Counted from the first letter of the stretch, positions 17,627 to 26,588 are shown. The stretch is 64,000 nt of DNA from Pseudochelatococcus sp047501465 (GCF_047501465.1 NZ_JAZDRL010000001.1:310001-374000); one strand, 5' to 3'. A program made the numbers and translations. Notes: generated from the letters alone by a model not told the origin.

Positions 17627-17700
17627 GTTATTTTGTTTCGTGTGCGGCCTCGCTATAAAAGAATTGTTCGCCCTTGGGGGGTGTGTTAAGAATTGTTCTT

Positions 17701-17874
17701 ATGAATAGATCGCCTGTGTCCTTATCATCGATGGCGCGCGCTGCAGCGTGGAAGGCCTCGCGGCTTAAATGGCCGACGACGCAGGAATTTGCTGCGATCC
17801 ACGACCATGCAAGACTTCCATGGCGCTTCTTTGGGCGTTTCACCGCATCAATTGCGGCCGGCCTTATCCGCTGA
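17701..17874 (+). CDS. Possible small basic protein
   Basis: An open frame of 57 codons starting MNRSPVSLSSMARAAAWKAS and ending ASIAAGLIR. It is basic, with a weakly hydrophobic C-terminal helix. No strong ribosome-binding site is visible and I do not recognise the family. It sits in the 645-base gap between rplS and leuC, whose remainder holds the terminator and the hairpin repeats. It may be a genuine small gene or chance. Confidence 0.3.
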   Translation: MNRSPVSLSSMARAAAWKASRLKWPTTQEFAAIHDHARLPWRFFGRFTASIAAGLIR

Positions 17875-18003
17875 CGTCGGAAGGACCGGCGTCAGATATG
17901 CCCGCGTTGAACCGATGCGCGGATGGTAATTGACATTCCCCGTTCAATCTTGAGACGATGCGCGTAATGAAAGCAGAATGGATTCAAGTTGAGTCGGCAT
18001 TTT

Positions 18004-18113
18004 GCTCTAGAGCAGTTTGCGTTCAAGTTGGTTCACCAAATTGAACGCAAGTTGCGGTAAAATATAGAAATTAGAGCGCAGTTCTGATGCAATCAGAACG
18101 TCTGGCGCTCTAA
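18004..18113 (+). repeat. Dispersed compound-hairpin repeat, copy A
   Basis: It starts GCTCTAGAGCAGTTTGCGTT. It contains a first stem (TTGCGTTCAA/TTGAACGCAA, with GTTGG/CCAA inside). A second nested stem follows (TTAGAGCGC/GCGCTCTAA enclosing GTTCTGAT/ATCAGAAC). A second copy with the same order of parts lies after leuB (22077-22182), and a half copy lies inverted at 26546-26588. This resembles the palindromic intergenic elements common in Rhizobiales. Confidence 0.75.
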
Positions 18114-18125
18114 TCATTTGTTTGT

Positions 18126-18171
18126 GCATCAGATTTACCTAAAAAGCGGTATCCGCTTTTTGGTCTGATGC
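18126..18171 (+). repeat. Long hairpin upstream of leuC
   Basis: The outer arms are GCATCAGA (18126-18133) and TCTGATGC (18164-18171). The inner perfect stem is AAAAAGCGG/CCGCTTTTT (18141-18161) with a 3-base loop. It lies 36 bases before the leuC start, directly after repeat copy A. It could act as an intergenic repeat module or as an RNA structure in the leuC leader. No leucine-codon leader peptide is seen. Confidence 0.65.
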
Positions 18172-18206
18172 AATAGCCGCGTCTCTACGTTATTGAAGGT
18201 TAGGCC

Positions 18207-19634
18207 ATGAGCGCCCACCAGAACGACACCACCAAGCCTCGTACTCTCTACGACAAGATCTGGGATGACCACGTCATCTCCCAGCAGGAGGATGGTACCT
18301 GCCTGCTCTATATTGATCGCCATTTGGTGCATGAGGTCACAAGCCCACAGGCTTTTGAAGGGCTTCGCGTGGCAGGCCGCAAGGTGCGGGCACCTGCGCG
18401 CACGCTTGCTGTGGTTGATCATAACGTGCCGACTACGGACCGCTCAAAAGGTATCGACGATCCTGAAAGCGCCATGCAGGTGGAGACACTTGCCGCGAAC
18501 GCAAAGGATTTCGACGTTGAGTACTTCAATGAGCGTGATAAACGCCAAGGCATTGTGCACGTTGTCGGGCCCGAACAGGGGTTTACGCTGCCTGGCACCA
18601 CAATTGTCTGCGGCGATAGCCACACCTCCACACACGGGGCGTTTGGGGCGTTGGCGCACGGTATAGGTACCTCTGAGGTTGAGCACGTACTTGCTACCCA
18701 GACCTTGATCCAGAGCAAAGCGCGTAACATGCGCGTTACCGTTGATGGCCAATTGCCTGAAGGTGTTTCAGCCAAGGATGTTGTGCTGGCGATCATTGGC
18801 GAGATCGGTACGGCCGGTGGCACCGGCCACGTGATCGAATTTGCTGGTGAGGCGATACGGTCGCTGTCTGTTGAGGGCCGCATGACGGTTTGCAACATGA
18901 CGATCGAAGGTGGCGCGCGTGCTGGTATGGTGGCGCCTGATGAGAAGATCTACGAATATCTGAAGGGGCGCCCAAAGGCCCCCCAAGGTGAGGCGTGGGA
19001 TGCGGCTGTGCGCTATTGGCAAAGCCTGTGCACGGATGAAGGCGCCTTCTTTGACCGCGAAGTCGTGCTAGATGGGGCGCGCTTGCCGCCAATTGTTACC
19101 TGGGGCACAAGCCCTGAGGATGTCGTGTCGGTTGCAGGCATTGTACCTAATCCAGATGAGATCGCCGATGAGATGAAGCGCCAGGCCAAATGGCGGGCGT
19201 TAGAATACATCGGCCTCAAGCCTGGTACAAAAATCACAGATATCACGGTTGATCGCGTGTTTATTGGTTCCTGCACCAATGGGCGGATTGAGGACATGCG
19301 TGCGGCTGCGCGGATCGTGGCGGGCCATAAGGTGCATGAGAGCGTCAAGGCGATGGTTGTGCCAGGGTCTGGCCTCGTCAAGCTGCAGGCTGAGGCAGAG
19401 GGGCTGGATCGCATTTTCATAGATGCCGGCCTTGAGTGGCGTGAGCCGGGGTGCTCTATGTGTCTTGCTATGAATGCTGACAAGCTGGAGCCAGGTGAAC
19501 GCTGCGCTTCCACCTCTAATCGTAATTTTGAGGGCAGGCAGGGCTTTAAGGGGCGCACCCATCTTGTTTCACCGGCAATGGCAGCAGCAGCGGCAATTGC
19601 CGGACGCTTTGTTGATGTTCGCGATTGGCGCTGA
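18207..19634 (+). CDS. leuC: 3-isopropylmalate dehydratase large subunit
   Basis: A 475-residue aconitase-family subunit acting with LeuD to isomerise 2- to 3-isopropylmalate in leucine synthesis. The 4Fe-4S cysteines are seen in FIGSCTNGRIED and EPGCSMCLAMN. CGDSHTSTHGAFG is also conserved. Full length. AAGG upstream supports the ATG at 18207. It is followed by two small genes before leuD, all on the plus strand. Confidence 0.97.
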   Translation: MSAHQNDTTKPRTLYDKIWDDHVISQQEDGTCLLYIDRHLVHEVTSPQAFEGLRVAGRKVRAPARTLAVVDHNVPTTDRSKGIDDPESAMQVETLAANAKDFDVEYFNERDKRQGIVHVVGPEQGFTLPGTTIVCGDSHTSTHGAFGALAHGIGTSEVEHVLATQTLIQSKARNMRVTVDGQLPEGVSAKDVVLAIIGEIGTAGGTGHVIEFAGEAIRSLSVEGRMTVCNMTIEGGARAGMVAPDEKIYEYLKGRPKAPQGEAWDAAVRYWQSLCTDEGAFFDREVVLDGARLPPIVTWGTSPEDVVSVAGIVPNPDEIADEMKRQAKWRALEYIGLKPGTKITDITVDRVFIGSCTNGRIEDMRAAARIVAGHKVHESVKAMVVPGSGLVKLQAEAEGLDRIFIDAGLEWREPGCSMCLAMNADKLEPGERCASTSNRNFEGRQGFKGRTHLVSPAMAAAAAIAGRFVDVRDWR

Positions 19635-19636
19635 AC

Positions 19637-19759
19637 ATGAATGATGAAACGCCAGACCCAATCGAGATCTGGGGCAAGCGTATCGGTCGCGGTCTTGCGG
19701 TGATTGCGTTTGCCGTGCTGGCGGTTCTGTTCATCTTGCAACTGCGGGGTGATTTATGA
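19637..19759 (+). CDS. Small single-helix membrane protein
   Basis: A 40-residue protein, MNDETPDPIEIWGKRIGRG then a hydrophobic helix (about 20-36) and a short polar end. It starts 2 bases after the leuC stop and its stop overlaps the next gene's start (ATGA at 19756-19759), so it is placed like a real, coupled gene. The acidic N-terminus then a basic flank predicts the N-terminus inside. I do not recognise a family. It is too short for most gene finders. Confidence 0.6.
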   Translation: MNDETPDPIEIWGKRIGRGLAVIAFAVLAVLFILQLRGDL

Positions 19760-20214
19760 GCACGCAGGGTGGCGCATTCTGGCGTGATGCTATGGCTCCC
19801 GGCCTCGATGTATTTGAGGAATTGGCAGCAGCTGCATTCGCCGCCCTGCCGGAGGCATTTCAGGAATTAGCGCGCGATGTGGTCATCCGTATCGAGGATT
19901 TTCCCGATGATGAGACGCTTGAAGCAATGGAATGCGAAACGCCGTTTGACCTTCTTGGCCTGTTTCACGGTAGTGGGCTAGCGCAGGGTGGCGGCCAGTT
20001 ATGGACCGGACAGATGCCCAATATGGTGTTTCTGTATCGCAGGCCCATTCTGGATTATTGGGCCGACAATGAAGAGACACTGGGCAGCTTGATCACCCAT
20101 GTGCTGGTGCACGAGATTGGCCATCACTTTGGCCTCTCGGATGAGGATATGGAAGCGATCGAGCAGCAGGCCGAGGCGGATTCAGGTTCTCAACAAACCG
20201 ATTCAATGGGCTGA
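19756..20214 (+). CDS. Zincin-like metallopeptidase (DUF1025/MetA type)
   Basis: A 152-residue protein of the small metallopeptidase family with HEIGHHFGLSDEDM near the C-terminus, giving an HExxH zinc site plus a downstream Asp/Glu. The N-terminal segment FEELAAAAFAALPEAFQELARDVVIRIEDFPDD is typical. The substrate is unknown. It is coupled to the 40-residue membrane protein and embedded between leuC and leuD, which is a common location in this order. Confidence 0.85.
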   Translation: MSTQGGAFWRDAMAPGLDVFEELAAAAFAALPEAFQELARDVVIRIEDFPDDETLEAMECETPFDLLGLFHGSGLAQGGGQLWTGQMPNMVFLYRRPILDYWADNEETLGSLITHVLVHEIGHHFGLSDEDMEAIEQQAEADSGSQQTDSMG

Positions 20215-20247
20215 TAAACAAGGCATATCAGCCGAGGGATTTTGACA

Positions 20248-20853
20248 ATGGATAAGTTCAATCAGTTGACCAGCGTGGCGGCGCCGATGGAAATCGTTAA
20301 TGTCGACACGGATATGATCATTCCCAAGCAATACCTGAAGACCATCAAGCGCACCGGGCTTGGAAAAGGCTTGTTCGCAGAGATGCGGCTGAATGAAGAT
20401 GGTTCGGAAAATCCCGATTTCGTGCTCAACAAGCCCGCTTATCGACACGCGCAAATTCTGGTGGCAGGCGATAATTTTGGTTGCGGTTCATCGCGTGAGC
20501 ATGCGCCGTGGGCGTTACTCGATTTTGGCATTCGTTGCGTGATCTCTACGTCGTTTGCCGATATTTTTTATAACAATTGCTTCAAGAATGGCATTCTGCC
20601 AATCCGTGTAACGCCGGAACAGCTCGATCTGCTGATGGAAAATGCACGTCGCGGTGAAAACGCGCGCCTGACGGTTGATCTGGAGGCGCAGACAATTTCT
20701 GCATCCGATGGCGAAGTGGTGGCTTTTGATATTGATGCGTTCAGGAAACATTGCTTGCTCAATGGTCTAGATGACATTGGCTTGACGATGGAAAAGGCGT
20801 CCGACATCGGCGAGTATGAGACCCGAAATGCAGCGGCGCATCCGTGGATTTGA
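20248..20853 (+). CDS. leuD: 3-isopropylmalate dehydratase small subunit
   Basis: A 201-residue LeuD, the swivel partner of LeuC. VDTDMIIPKQYLKTIKRTGLG and FGCGSSREHAPWAL are the conserved segments. The ATG at 20248 is preferred over a TTG 6 bases earlier because GAGGG lies about 10 bases upstream and the family begins MDKF. It follows the metallopeptidase by 33 bases, in the same transcriptional direction as leuC and leuB. Confidence 0.96.
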   Translation: MDKFNQLTSVAAPMEIVNVDTDMIIPKQYLKTIKRTGLGKGLFAEMRLNEDGSENPDFVLNKPAYRHAQILVAGDNFGCGSSREHAPWALLDFGIRCVISTSFADIFYNNCFKNGILPIRVTPEQLDLLMENARRGENARLTVDLEAQTISASDGEVVAFDIDAFRKHCLLNGLDDIGLTMEKASDIGEYETRNAAAHPWI

Positions 20854-20954
20854 TACCAAAGTCGGCTGCAGGTATATGAGAAGATGATCCACGATAATGC
20901 TTCTATGGGGGCAAGGGGTCGCGGATGTGACAAAACGGAAAGAGGCGTCGATCA

Positions 20955-22064
20955 ATGACATCCTATAATCTGTTGCTTCTGCCTGGTGATGGCATTGGTC
21001 CTGAGGTTGCAGGCGAGGTTGAGAAGCTTGTCGCGTGGTTCTCAAAGCGGGGGCTGGCCAAGTTTGAGATTGAGAAGGATCTCGTCGGTGGCTCGTCCTT
21101 CGATGCACATGGTGTTGCGATTACGGATGCTGCCATGGAGCGGGCACTAGCGGCAGATGCAGTACTTTTCGGTGCTGTTGGCGGCCCTAAATGGGATCAG
21201 GTGCCTTACAGCGAGCGCCCCGAAGCTGGCCTGTTACGTTTACGCAAGGATCTTGGACTGTTTGCCAATCTGCGCCCGGCGATTTGCTATCCGGCATTGG
21301 CTGAGGCTTCCGCGCTGAAGCGGGAATATGTCGATGGCCTCAATCTTGTTATCGTGCGCGAGTTGACTGGCGGCGTTTATTTTGGGGAGCCGAAGGAGAT
21401 CGTCACGCTGGAGAACGGCGAAAAGCGAGCTGTCGATACGCAGATTTATACGACGCATGAGATTGATCGTATAGCGCGCGTCGCATTTGAGTTGGCGCGC
21501 CAGCGCAGCGGGCGTGTGGCCTCTGCCGAAAAGCGCAACGTGATGAAGACCGGGGTGCTGTGGCATGCGGTCGTCAGTGAGGTGCATAAGGACTATCCTG
21601 ATGTCGCGCTGGAACATATTCTGGCTGATAATTGTGGCATGCAGCTCGTGCGCAATCCCAAGCAGTTTGATGTTATCGTGACGGATAATCTGTTCGGTGA
21701 TCTGCTTTCCGATGTTGCAGCAATGCTCACGGGCTCGCTGGGCATGTTGCCCTCGGCATCGCTCGGGGCGGAGGATCCCGTGACCGGGAAGCGTCGTGCT
21801 CTTTATGAGCCTGTGCACGGTTCAGCGCCGGATATTGCAGGGCAGGGGCTTGCCAATCCGTTGGCGATGATTGGCTCATTCGCCATGGCGCTGCGCTATT
21901 CGTTCGGGCTTGGCGAGCAGGCTGATATCGTGGAACAGGCAGTTGCTAATGTGTTGGCAGCAGGCGTTCGCACCAAGGATATTGCAGCCCCCGGCGCAAA
22001 TACAGTTGGCACAGGTGCAGTGGGCGACGCGGTAATCCGCGAGCTGGAAGTGCTGACCCAATAG
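20955..22064 (+). CDS. leuB: 3-isopropylmalate dehydrogenase
   Basis: A 369-residue NAD-dependent decarboxylating dehydrogenase, the third enzyme of leucine synthesis. LLLPGDGIGPEV opens the protein, ELTGGVYFG and VTDNLFGDLLSD carry active-site and metal-binding residues, and EPVHGSAPDIAGQG is the nucleotide-binding signature. A 101-base gap separates it from leuD. It is the last gene of the leu cluster, followed by repeat copy B and a terminator. Confidence 0.97.
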   Translation: MTSYNLLLLPGDGIGPEVAGEVEKLVAWFSKRGLAKFEIEKDLVGGSSFDAHGVAITDAAMERALAADAVLFGAVGGPKWDQVPYSERPEAGLLRLRKDLGLFANLRPAICYPALAEASALKREYVDGLNLVIVRELTGGVYFGEPKEIVTLENGEKRAVDTQIYTTHEIDRIARVAFELARQRSGRVASAEKRNVMKTGVLWHAVVSEVHKDYPDVALEHILADNCGMQLVRNPKQFDVIVTDNLFGDLLSDVAAMLTGSLGMLPSASLGAEDPVTGKRRALYEPVHGSAPDIAGQGLANPLAMIGSFAMALRYSFGLGEQADIVEQAVANVLAAGVRTKDIAAPGANTVGTGAVGDAVIRELEVLTQ

Positions 22065-22076
22065 GCATTGCAGAGT

Positions 22077-22182
22077 GCTCTAGAGCAGTTTGCGTTTAAT
22101 TTGATTATTCAAATGAATGCAAATTGCAAAATATGGGATTTGGAGCGCAGTTTTGATTCAATCAGAACGTCAGGCACTCTAA
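22077..22182 (+). repeat. Dispersed compound-hairpin repeat, copy B
   Basis: It starts GCTCTAGAGCAGTTTGCGTT exactly like copy A at 18004. It has a degenerate first stem (TTTGCGTTTAATTTG with CAAATGAATGCAAA). The second module matches copy A (GAGCGCAGTT to ATCAGAACGTC). Copies A and B lie on either side of the leu cluster in the same orientation. Confidence 0.75.
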
Positions 22183-22185
22183 AAT

Positions 22186-22215
22186 AAAGGCCCGGTACAT
22201 AAGTGCCGGGCCTTT
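22186..22215 (+). terminator. Terminator after leuB
   Basis: AAAGGCCCGG (22186-22195) and CCGGGCCTTT (22206-22215) form a perfect 10-bp stem flanked by A and T residues. It lies between convergent leuB and the unknown minus-strand gene, so it may serve both. Confidence 0.85.
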
Positions 22216-22233
22216 TGATTCGGGCGGAAGTGT

Positions 22234-23124
22234 TTACTCGCCTTCGGGGGGAACGGGGATCGGTATGCCACCGCACTCGGGGCGCTGGTGCTGATTGGCG
22301 CTGGTGAAAAGCGCCGATAAACCTGCGCTATCAGCAGCCGCTGTCAGGGCCAAATGGTCCACGAAACAGGCTATTTCGTTTGGTGTAACAGGTGTTTCAT
22401 CGCAGGCCCAGCCGGACATCTGATAAGCTTGGCCGCTTGCTGGAACCGTTAGCCGGAATGCTTTGCACTGACGCTCATCGCCATTGTAACTGAGGGTGGC
22501 ATCAGCGATTTCCGCTGGTCCGAATTTCGTTTCCTGAGCAATAGCGCGCCCTGTGCTAACCACGCCAACGCCAGATTCTGCCGAACGGCGCGCAAGGTCA
22601 ACGAAGAAGGTGGACGGGCGGGGAGCCTCTTTGCCCATGCGGTAAATGGCGAAGTGTAGATGCAAGTCGTGGCCGCCGAAGCTACCAAAAGTCAGCACAT
22701 CTTCACGGCCACCCAAACCATGCTCTCGCGCGGTGTAGGTTGCTGAAAGCTCCAGCAGTTCACGCGAGCGCAGCTGGAACAGCTGTTCAGGAGCAGCTAG
22801 CAAGGTCCAGATATTTGGCTTCTGCATCAACTTGTCGCCTAGCGCATCAATAGCCGGGGTTGGCTGCGCGACATAGGCTGTGACCGCTGGCGAGTTGGAT
22901 GGCGCATCACTTGGCGCGGGCGAAAGCACGGCAATGGCAACAAGGCCAGCAAACAGTGCTGCGCTTAGTATGAAGGAAATTAGAGAAATTTTACGGCGCG
23001 CGCGTCCTCGCCCGGCAGAAGGTCGTTCCCACCGCTCATGGGCGGTGTGGGCTGGGTAGAGGCGCTCGTGTCGTTCGCCAGATGCCATGAAGGCCATACC
23101 AGATACCGTTGCGTGCATTTCCAA
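22234..23124 (-). CDS. Conserved hypothetical membrane-anchored protein
   Basis: A 296-residue protein of unknown function. A basic cytoplasmic N-terminus (ERPSAGRGRARRK) precedes one transmembrane helix (about 50-70, ISFILSAALFAGLVAIAV). A soluble domain rich in aromatic and charged residues follows, with cysteines near positions 224, 244, 258 and 287. The last residues are proline-rich (GGIPIPVPPEGE). Topology puts the domain in the periplasm. The start is uncertain; internal methionines near 23118, 23097 or 23088 are plausible. I cannot assign a family. Confidence 0.7.
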   Translation of the reverse strand: MEMHATVSGMAFMASGERHERLYPAHTAHERWERPSAGRGRARRKISLISFILSAALFAGLVAIAVLSPAPSDAPSNSPAVTAYVAQPTPAIDALGDKLMQKPNIWTLLAAPEQLFQLRSRELLELSATYTAREHGLGGREDVLTFGSFGGHDLHLHFAIYRMGKEAPRPSTFFVDLARRSAESGVGVVSTGRAIAQETKFGPAEIADATLSYNGDERQCKAFRLTVPASGQAYQMSGWACDETPVTPNEIACFVDHLALTAAADSAGLSALFTSANQHQRPECGGIPIPVPPEGE

Positions 23125-23338
23125 CCAGACGATGAGCAGCGAGACTGCGAGAAAGATATTACACGCATATGCGTGTTTCGAGGCGGTGATGAAATGGATT
23201 TCGCCTTATGCCGTAAACGAAAGGTTACTGCGCAAAATCAATCCACAGCGATTAAACAGGTTTTGCAGCGCCCGCCTTAATGCCAAGGTAGGCACTGTTG
23301 AAAATTATAATATCTGTAATATCAATTAGTTAGATGAT

Positions 23339-23364
23339 TAGTGCGATCGTAAGTGACCGCACTA
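23339..23364 (-). terminator. Hairpin downstream of rsmB
   Basis: TAGTGCG (23339-23345) and CGCACTA (23358-23364) pair perfectly with additional internal pairing, 28 bases after the rsmB stop on the minus strand. No long T tract follows, so termination is probable only from position. Confidence 0.45.
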
Positions 23365-23391
23365 TTCCAGGTTGTTTTTAAGTATCTGAAC

Positions 23392-24780
23392 TCAATCGTC
23401 TTTGCGCACCAGCCGGGCAACGAAGAAACCATCGAGTCCGGCAAGGCGCGGTGTTTCGTTCGGCAGGTAATGAGGAAGGGTGCGAACTTCACCTTGCGCG
23501 TTGATAGATTCGGCCAATCCACCCACCTCAGCAGCCTCAATCGGAGAGCGTGTGAAGTTTGAATGGCGGGCAAGGAAAGCCGTAACCTGGGCTTCGCCCT
23601 CTTCAGGCTCTAGCGAGCAGGTGCTGTAAACAAGGCGTCCGCCGGGGGCGACAAGCTTGGCTGCATGGTCCAGCAAGGAAGATTGCAACGAGGTGAGGCT
23701 TGCAATTTCGTCAGGCTGCTTGGTCCATGCGACATCAGGATGGCGGCGGATTGTGCCCGTGGCTGAGCAAGGTGCATCGAGCAATACAGCATCAAACGGC
23801 TTGTCGCTGAAATGACGGGCATCGGTAGCAACCACCGTTACATCAAGCTTCAGGCGGCTCATGTTTTCTGACAGGCGCTTGAGACGCTCTGCAGAACGAT
23901 CCAACGCTGTAACCTTTGCGCCTGCGGATGCAAGTTGCGCCGTTTTGCCACCGGGGGCTGCGCACATATCGAGAATGCGTTCGCCCGCTTTAGGTTTGAC
24001 TAGTAGCGCAGGCAGGCTTGCGGCTACGTCCTGCACCCACCATTCGCCCTCATCATAACCGGGAAGCGTTGCGACCTGTGCACGATCATTCAGGCGGATA
24101 GATCCGATTGGCAGCAGCAGGCCATCGAGCCGTTTAGCCCAACCGGCGGCATCCGATTTAACGGTAATATCGATGCCTGGCTCATGGCGTTGCGCATCGG
24201 CAATGGCTTGCGTTACTTCAGCGCCATATGTCTTGCGCCAGCGTTCAGTGAGCCAGCGAGGCCCCTCAGAGGCGCTGGTGTCAGCCAGAATATCTTCCCG
24301 CGATTCCGCGATCCGCCGCAGCACGGCGTTGACGAGCTTGGAATAAGGGAATGCTTTCCGGTCAGCCTTGGCGTGATGAACAGCAAGATCAACTGCGGCA
24401 CGATCAGGAACATCCAGCAGCAAAATCTGGGCAGCGCCGATAATTAGAATTTCTGCCAGCAGGCCGGATTTGGGTGGGATGCCTTTGGGCATACGCTCAT
24501 CAAGCGCAGCATGGATCGTGCCAAGCCGTCGTAGTGCAGACGTGACGATGGCGCGTGCCAGTGCGCGATCGCGGTCATCAAGCAATAGGCCGTCACCTTG
24601 GCCGAACTGCTTCTCCAGCGCTTCATCGAGCGGCATGCGTTCTTGTGTTATATCGAGCAATGCGTAAGCAGCGACGCGCCGCGCCGGAAGCCCCCTTGGC
24701 GTAACAGCCGGACGTGCCGGACGGCGGGGGCCATCAGGAGAATGTCGGGGGTCATTATTTCCGGGCCTGTTGCGTTGCAC
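23392..24780 (-). CDS. rsmB: 16S rRNA (cytosine967-C5)-methyltransferase RsmB
   Basis: A 462-residue enzyme. The N-terminal NusB-like RNA-binding domain (about 35-165) precedes the SAM-dependent methyltransferase: DMCAAPGGKTAQLA (SAM loop), DAPCSATGTIRRHPD (motif IV cysteine) and YSTCSLEPEEGE (motif VI cysteine). The N-terminus is Arg/Pro-rich, and the exact start within the first 35 residues is uncertain. It is divergent from the DUF1674 gene with a gap of about 56 bases. Confidence 0.95.
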   Translation of the reverse strand: MQRNRPGNNDPRHSPDGPRRPARPAVTPRGLPARRVAAYALLDITQERMPLDEALEKQFGQGDGLLLDDRDRALARAIVTSALRRLGTIHAALDERMPKGIPPKSGLLAEILIIGAAQILLLDVPDRAAVDLAVHHAKADRKAFPYSKLVNAVLRRIAESREDILADTSASEGPRWLTERWRKTYGAEVTQAIADAQRHEPGIDITVKSDAAGWAKRLDGLLLPIGSIRLNDRAQVATLPGYDEGEWWVQDVAASLPALLVKPKAGERILDMCAAPGGKTAQLASAGAKVTALDRSAERLKRLSENMSRLKLDVTVVATDARHFSDKPFDAVLLDAPCSATGTIRRHPDVAWTKQPDEIASLTSLQSSLLDHAAKLVAPGGRLVYSTCSLEPEEGEAQVTAFLARHSNFTRSPIEAAEVGGLAESINAQGEVRTLPHYLPNETPRLAGLDGFFVARLVRKDD

Positions 24781-24836
24781 GCTGATGTTTCCTTAATATA
24801 CGCCACGATTAAACTTATTCACCGTCAGGAGACGTT

Positions 24837-25088
24837 ATGGCCTCGCCATCCGACAGTCCGCTTTCTCACCCGCATACTTCAGACCGGCAGCTTCAGCCAA
24901 TGCCAGTCACCAGCAAAAAGCTGACACCGGCTGCCGAGCGCGCCTTGGCCGAAGCAGCTAAGCGACGTGCCGCCATCGATGGCAAAGCGAATGCTCTGGC
25001 TGAGCGTCGCGAAGTCAATGGGCGGGGCGGATTGGAACCGGTGCGCTATGACGATTGGGAAGTCAAGGGCATCGCGAGCGATTTCTGA
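24837..25088 (+). CDS. DUF1674 protein, SDHAF4-like
   Basis: An 83-residue protein ending PVRYDDWEVKGIASDF, the hallmark of the DUF1674 family, related to mitochondrial succinate dehydrogenase assembly factor 4. The middle is a charged helix rich in Ala, Glu and Arg (LTPAAERALAEAAKRRA). In mitochondria the homologue protects flavinated SdhA during assembly; the same role here is inferred. The start is either 24837 or a later methionine at 24900. It stands alone between rsmB and cfa. Confidence 0.82.
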   Translation: MASPSDSPLSHPHTSDRQLQPMPVTSKKLTPAAERALAEAAKRRAAIDGKANALAERREVNGRGGLEPVRYDDWEVKGIASDF

Positions 25089-25196
25089 TCTTTCGATGAT
25101 TTTCATAATCCGCACTATTTCCGCACGACAGAGGGCGTGACAAACCCGCGCGCGATTCATAATACCCGTCTGATGCATTTATAAATGAGGGCCTTG

Positions 25197-26525
25197 ATGA
25201 GCGATAAGATCGATAAGCGACTGGTAGCAATCCGTAAATTGTTGGTGCATGTTGCGGATGAATTGCAGATCGATCTGTCTGTTCGATTATGGAATGGCGA
25301 AACAGTGCCTTTGGGTACCCAAGCCACCGGTGATGTTGCTATTGTTATCCGCTCACCTGAAACGCTGACGCGACTGGTACGCTCGCCACGCCTGCCTACG
25401 TTGGTGGAGTTGCTGGGAGCGGGTGATATCGATATCGCAGGCGGCACTCTGCTTGATGTCGTGGCAAGACGCGGGGTTGCTGGCAAGAAATTGTGGAAGC
25501 GTCTTGATAAGATACTTTTGATAAAAGCCCTGGCGCCATTTTTGTTTGGCACGGGCAAAGCCTCCGCGCCAACAGCGGAAGCTGGCAGCACTTACGCTTT
25601 TACAGGCGAGCAGACAGCAAAAGATGCACAGGGGCGTGATAACAAGGCGCTGGTGCAGTTTCATTACGATGTCTCGAATGCTTTCTATCAGCTCTTTCTC
25701 GATCCGGAGATGCAGTACTCTTGCGCATACTTTCCCACTTGGGGGGCGGATATCGAAGAGGCGCAGCAGGCTAAGCTTCACATGATTTGCCGCAAGTTGC
25801 GGTTAAAAGCCGGAGAGCGTTTTCTCGATATTGGCTCTGGTTGGGGAGGGCTAATCTGTCACGCAGCCCAGCATTATGGCGTGCACGCGCATGGTGTGAC
25901 GTTGTCGCAAGCGCAATACGATCATACCGTTGCAAAGATTGATCGCCTTGGCCTTGGCGATCGCGTGACTGTTGAGCTGAAAGATTATCGTGAGCTTGAA
26001 GGCGAGTTCGACAAGATCGCCTCCATTGGCATGTTTGAGCACGTGGGGTTGGATAATCACGCAGCGTATTTCAGTAAATTGCACGCGCTGCTGCGTCCAC
26101 GTGGGCTGTTGCTCAATCACGCGATCACCCGTCCCGCCAAGAAGAACCAACGCGCTTTCCGGCGTAAGCGGCCTGAGTATGCGGCCATTATCAACTATAT
26201 TTTTCCCGGCGCAGAGCTCGACCATATTGGCAGCACTGTTACAAGCATCGAGCGACATGGTTTTGAAGTGCATGATGTCGAGGCTTGGCGGGAGCATTAT
26301 GCGCGGACAACGCGGCTGTGGTGTGAGCGTCTGAATGCAAACCGTGAAGCGGCGATAACAGAAGTGGGCGAAGCAAAAACACGGCTTTGGTTGCTATATC
26401 TTGCTGGCGTGTCACTCGGTTTCGAACGCGGTACTATCGGTATTTTTCAGACGCTGGCTTCAAAACGTGCACGTGGGCTTTCCGGGCTTCCGCCAACGCG
26501 CGCTGATCTTTATGCGGAAGATTAG
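25197..26525 (+). CDS. cfa: Cyclopropane-fatty-acyl-phospholipid synthase
   Basis: A 442-residue SAM-dependent enzyme that adds a methylene bridge to unsaturated chains in membrane phospholipids. An N-terminal lipid-binding domain comes first, then YDVSNAFYQLFLDPEMQYSCAYF. The SAM site is FLDIGSGWGGL. KIASIGMFEHVG and the C-terminal RTTRLWCERL segment also fit. The ATG at 25197 has GAGGGC 4-10 bases upstream; the ATG at 25185 is less well placed. It appears monocistronic and is followed by a half copy of the dispersed repeat. Confidence 0.95.
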   Translation: MSDKIDKRLVAIRKLLVHVADELQIDLSVRLWNGETVPLGTQATGDVAIVIRSPETLTRLVRSPRLPTLVELLGAGDIDIAGGTLLDVVARRGVAGKKLWKRLDKILLIKALAPFLFGTGKASAPTAEAGSTYAFTGEQTAKDAQGRDNKALVQFHYDVSNAFYQLFLDPEMQYSCAYFPTWGADIEEAQQAKLHMICRKLRLKAGERFLDIGSGWGGLICHAAQHYGVHAHGVTLSQAQYDHTVAKIDRLGLGDRVTVELKDYRELEGEFDKIASIGMFEHVGLDNHAAYFSKLHALLRPRGLLLNHAITRPAKKNQRAFRRKRPEYAAIINYIFPGAELDHIGSTVTSIERHGFEVHDVEAWREHYARTTRLWCERLNANREAAITEVGEAKTRLWLLYLAGVSLGFERGTIGIFQTLASKRARGLSGLPPTRADLYAED

Positions 26526-26545
26526 CGTTTTATATCAGGTTGTTC

Positions 26546-26588
26546 TTGCGTTCATTTGAATATTCGAGTTGAACGTAAACTGCTTTAG
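26546..26588 (-). repeat. Dispersed repeat, inverted half copy C
   Basis: Read on the minus strand, the sequence CTAAAGCAGTTTACGTTCAA onward matches the first hairpin module of copies A and B, with stem TTGCGTTCA/GAACGtAA. The second module is absent. It lies between cfa and the AT-rich acetyltransferase. Confidence 0.6.
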
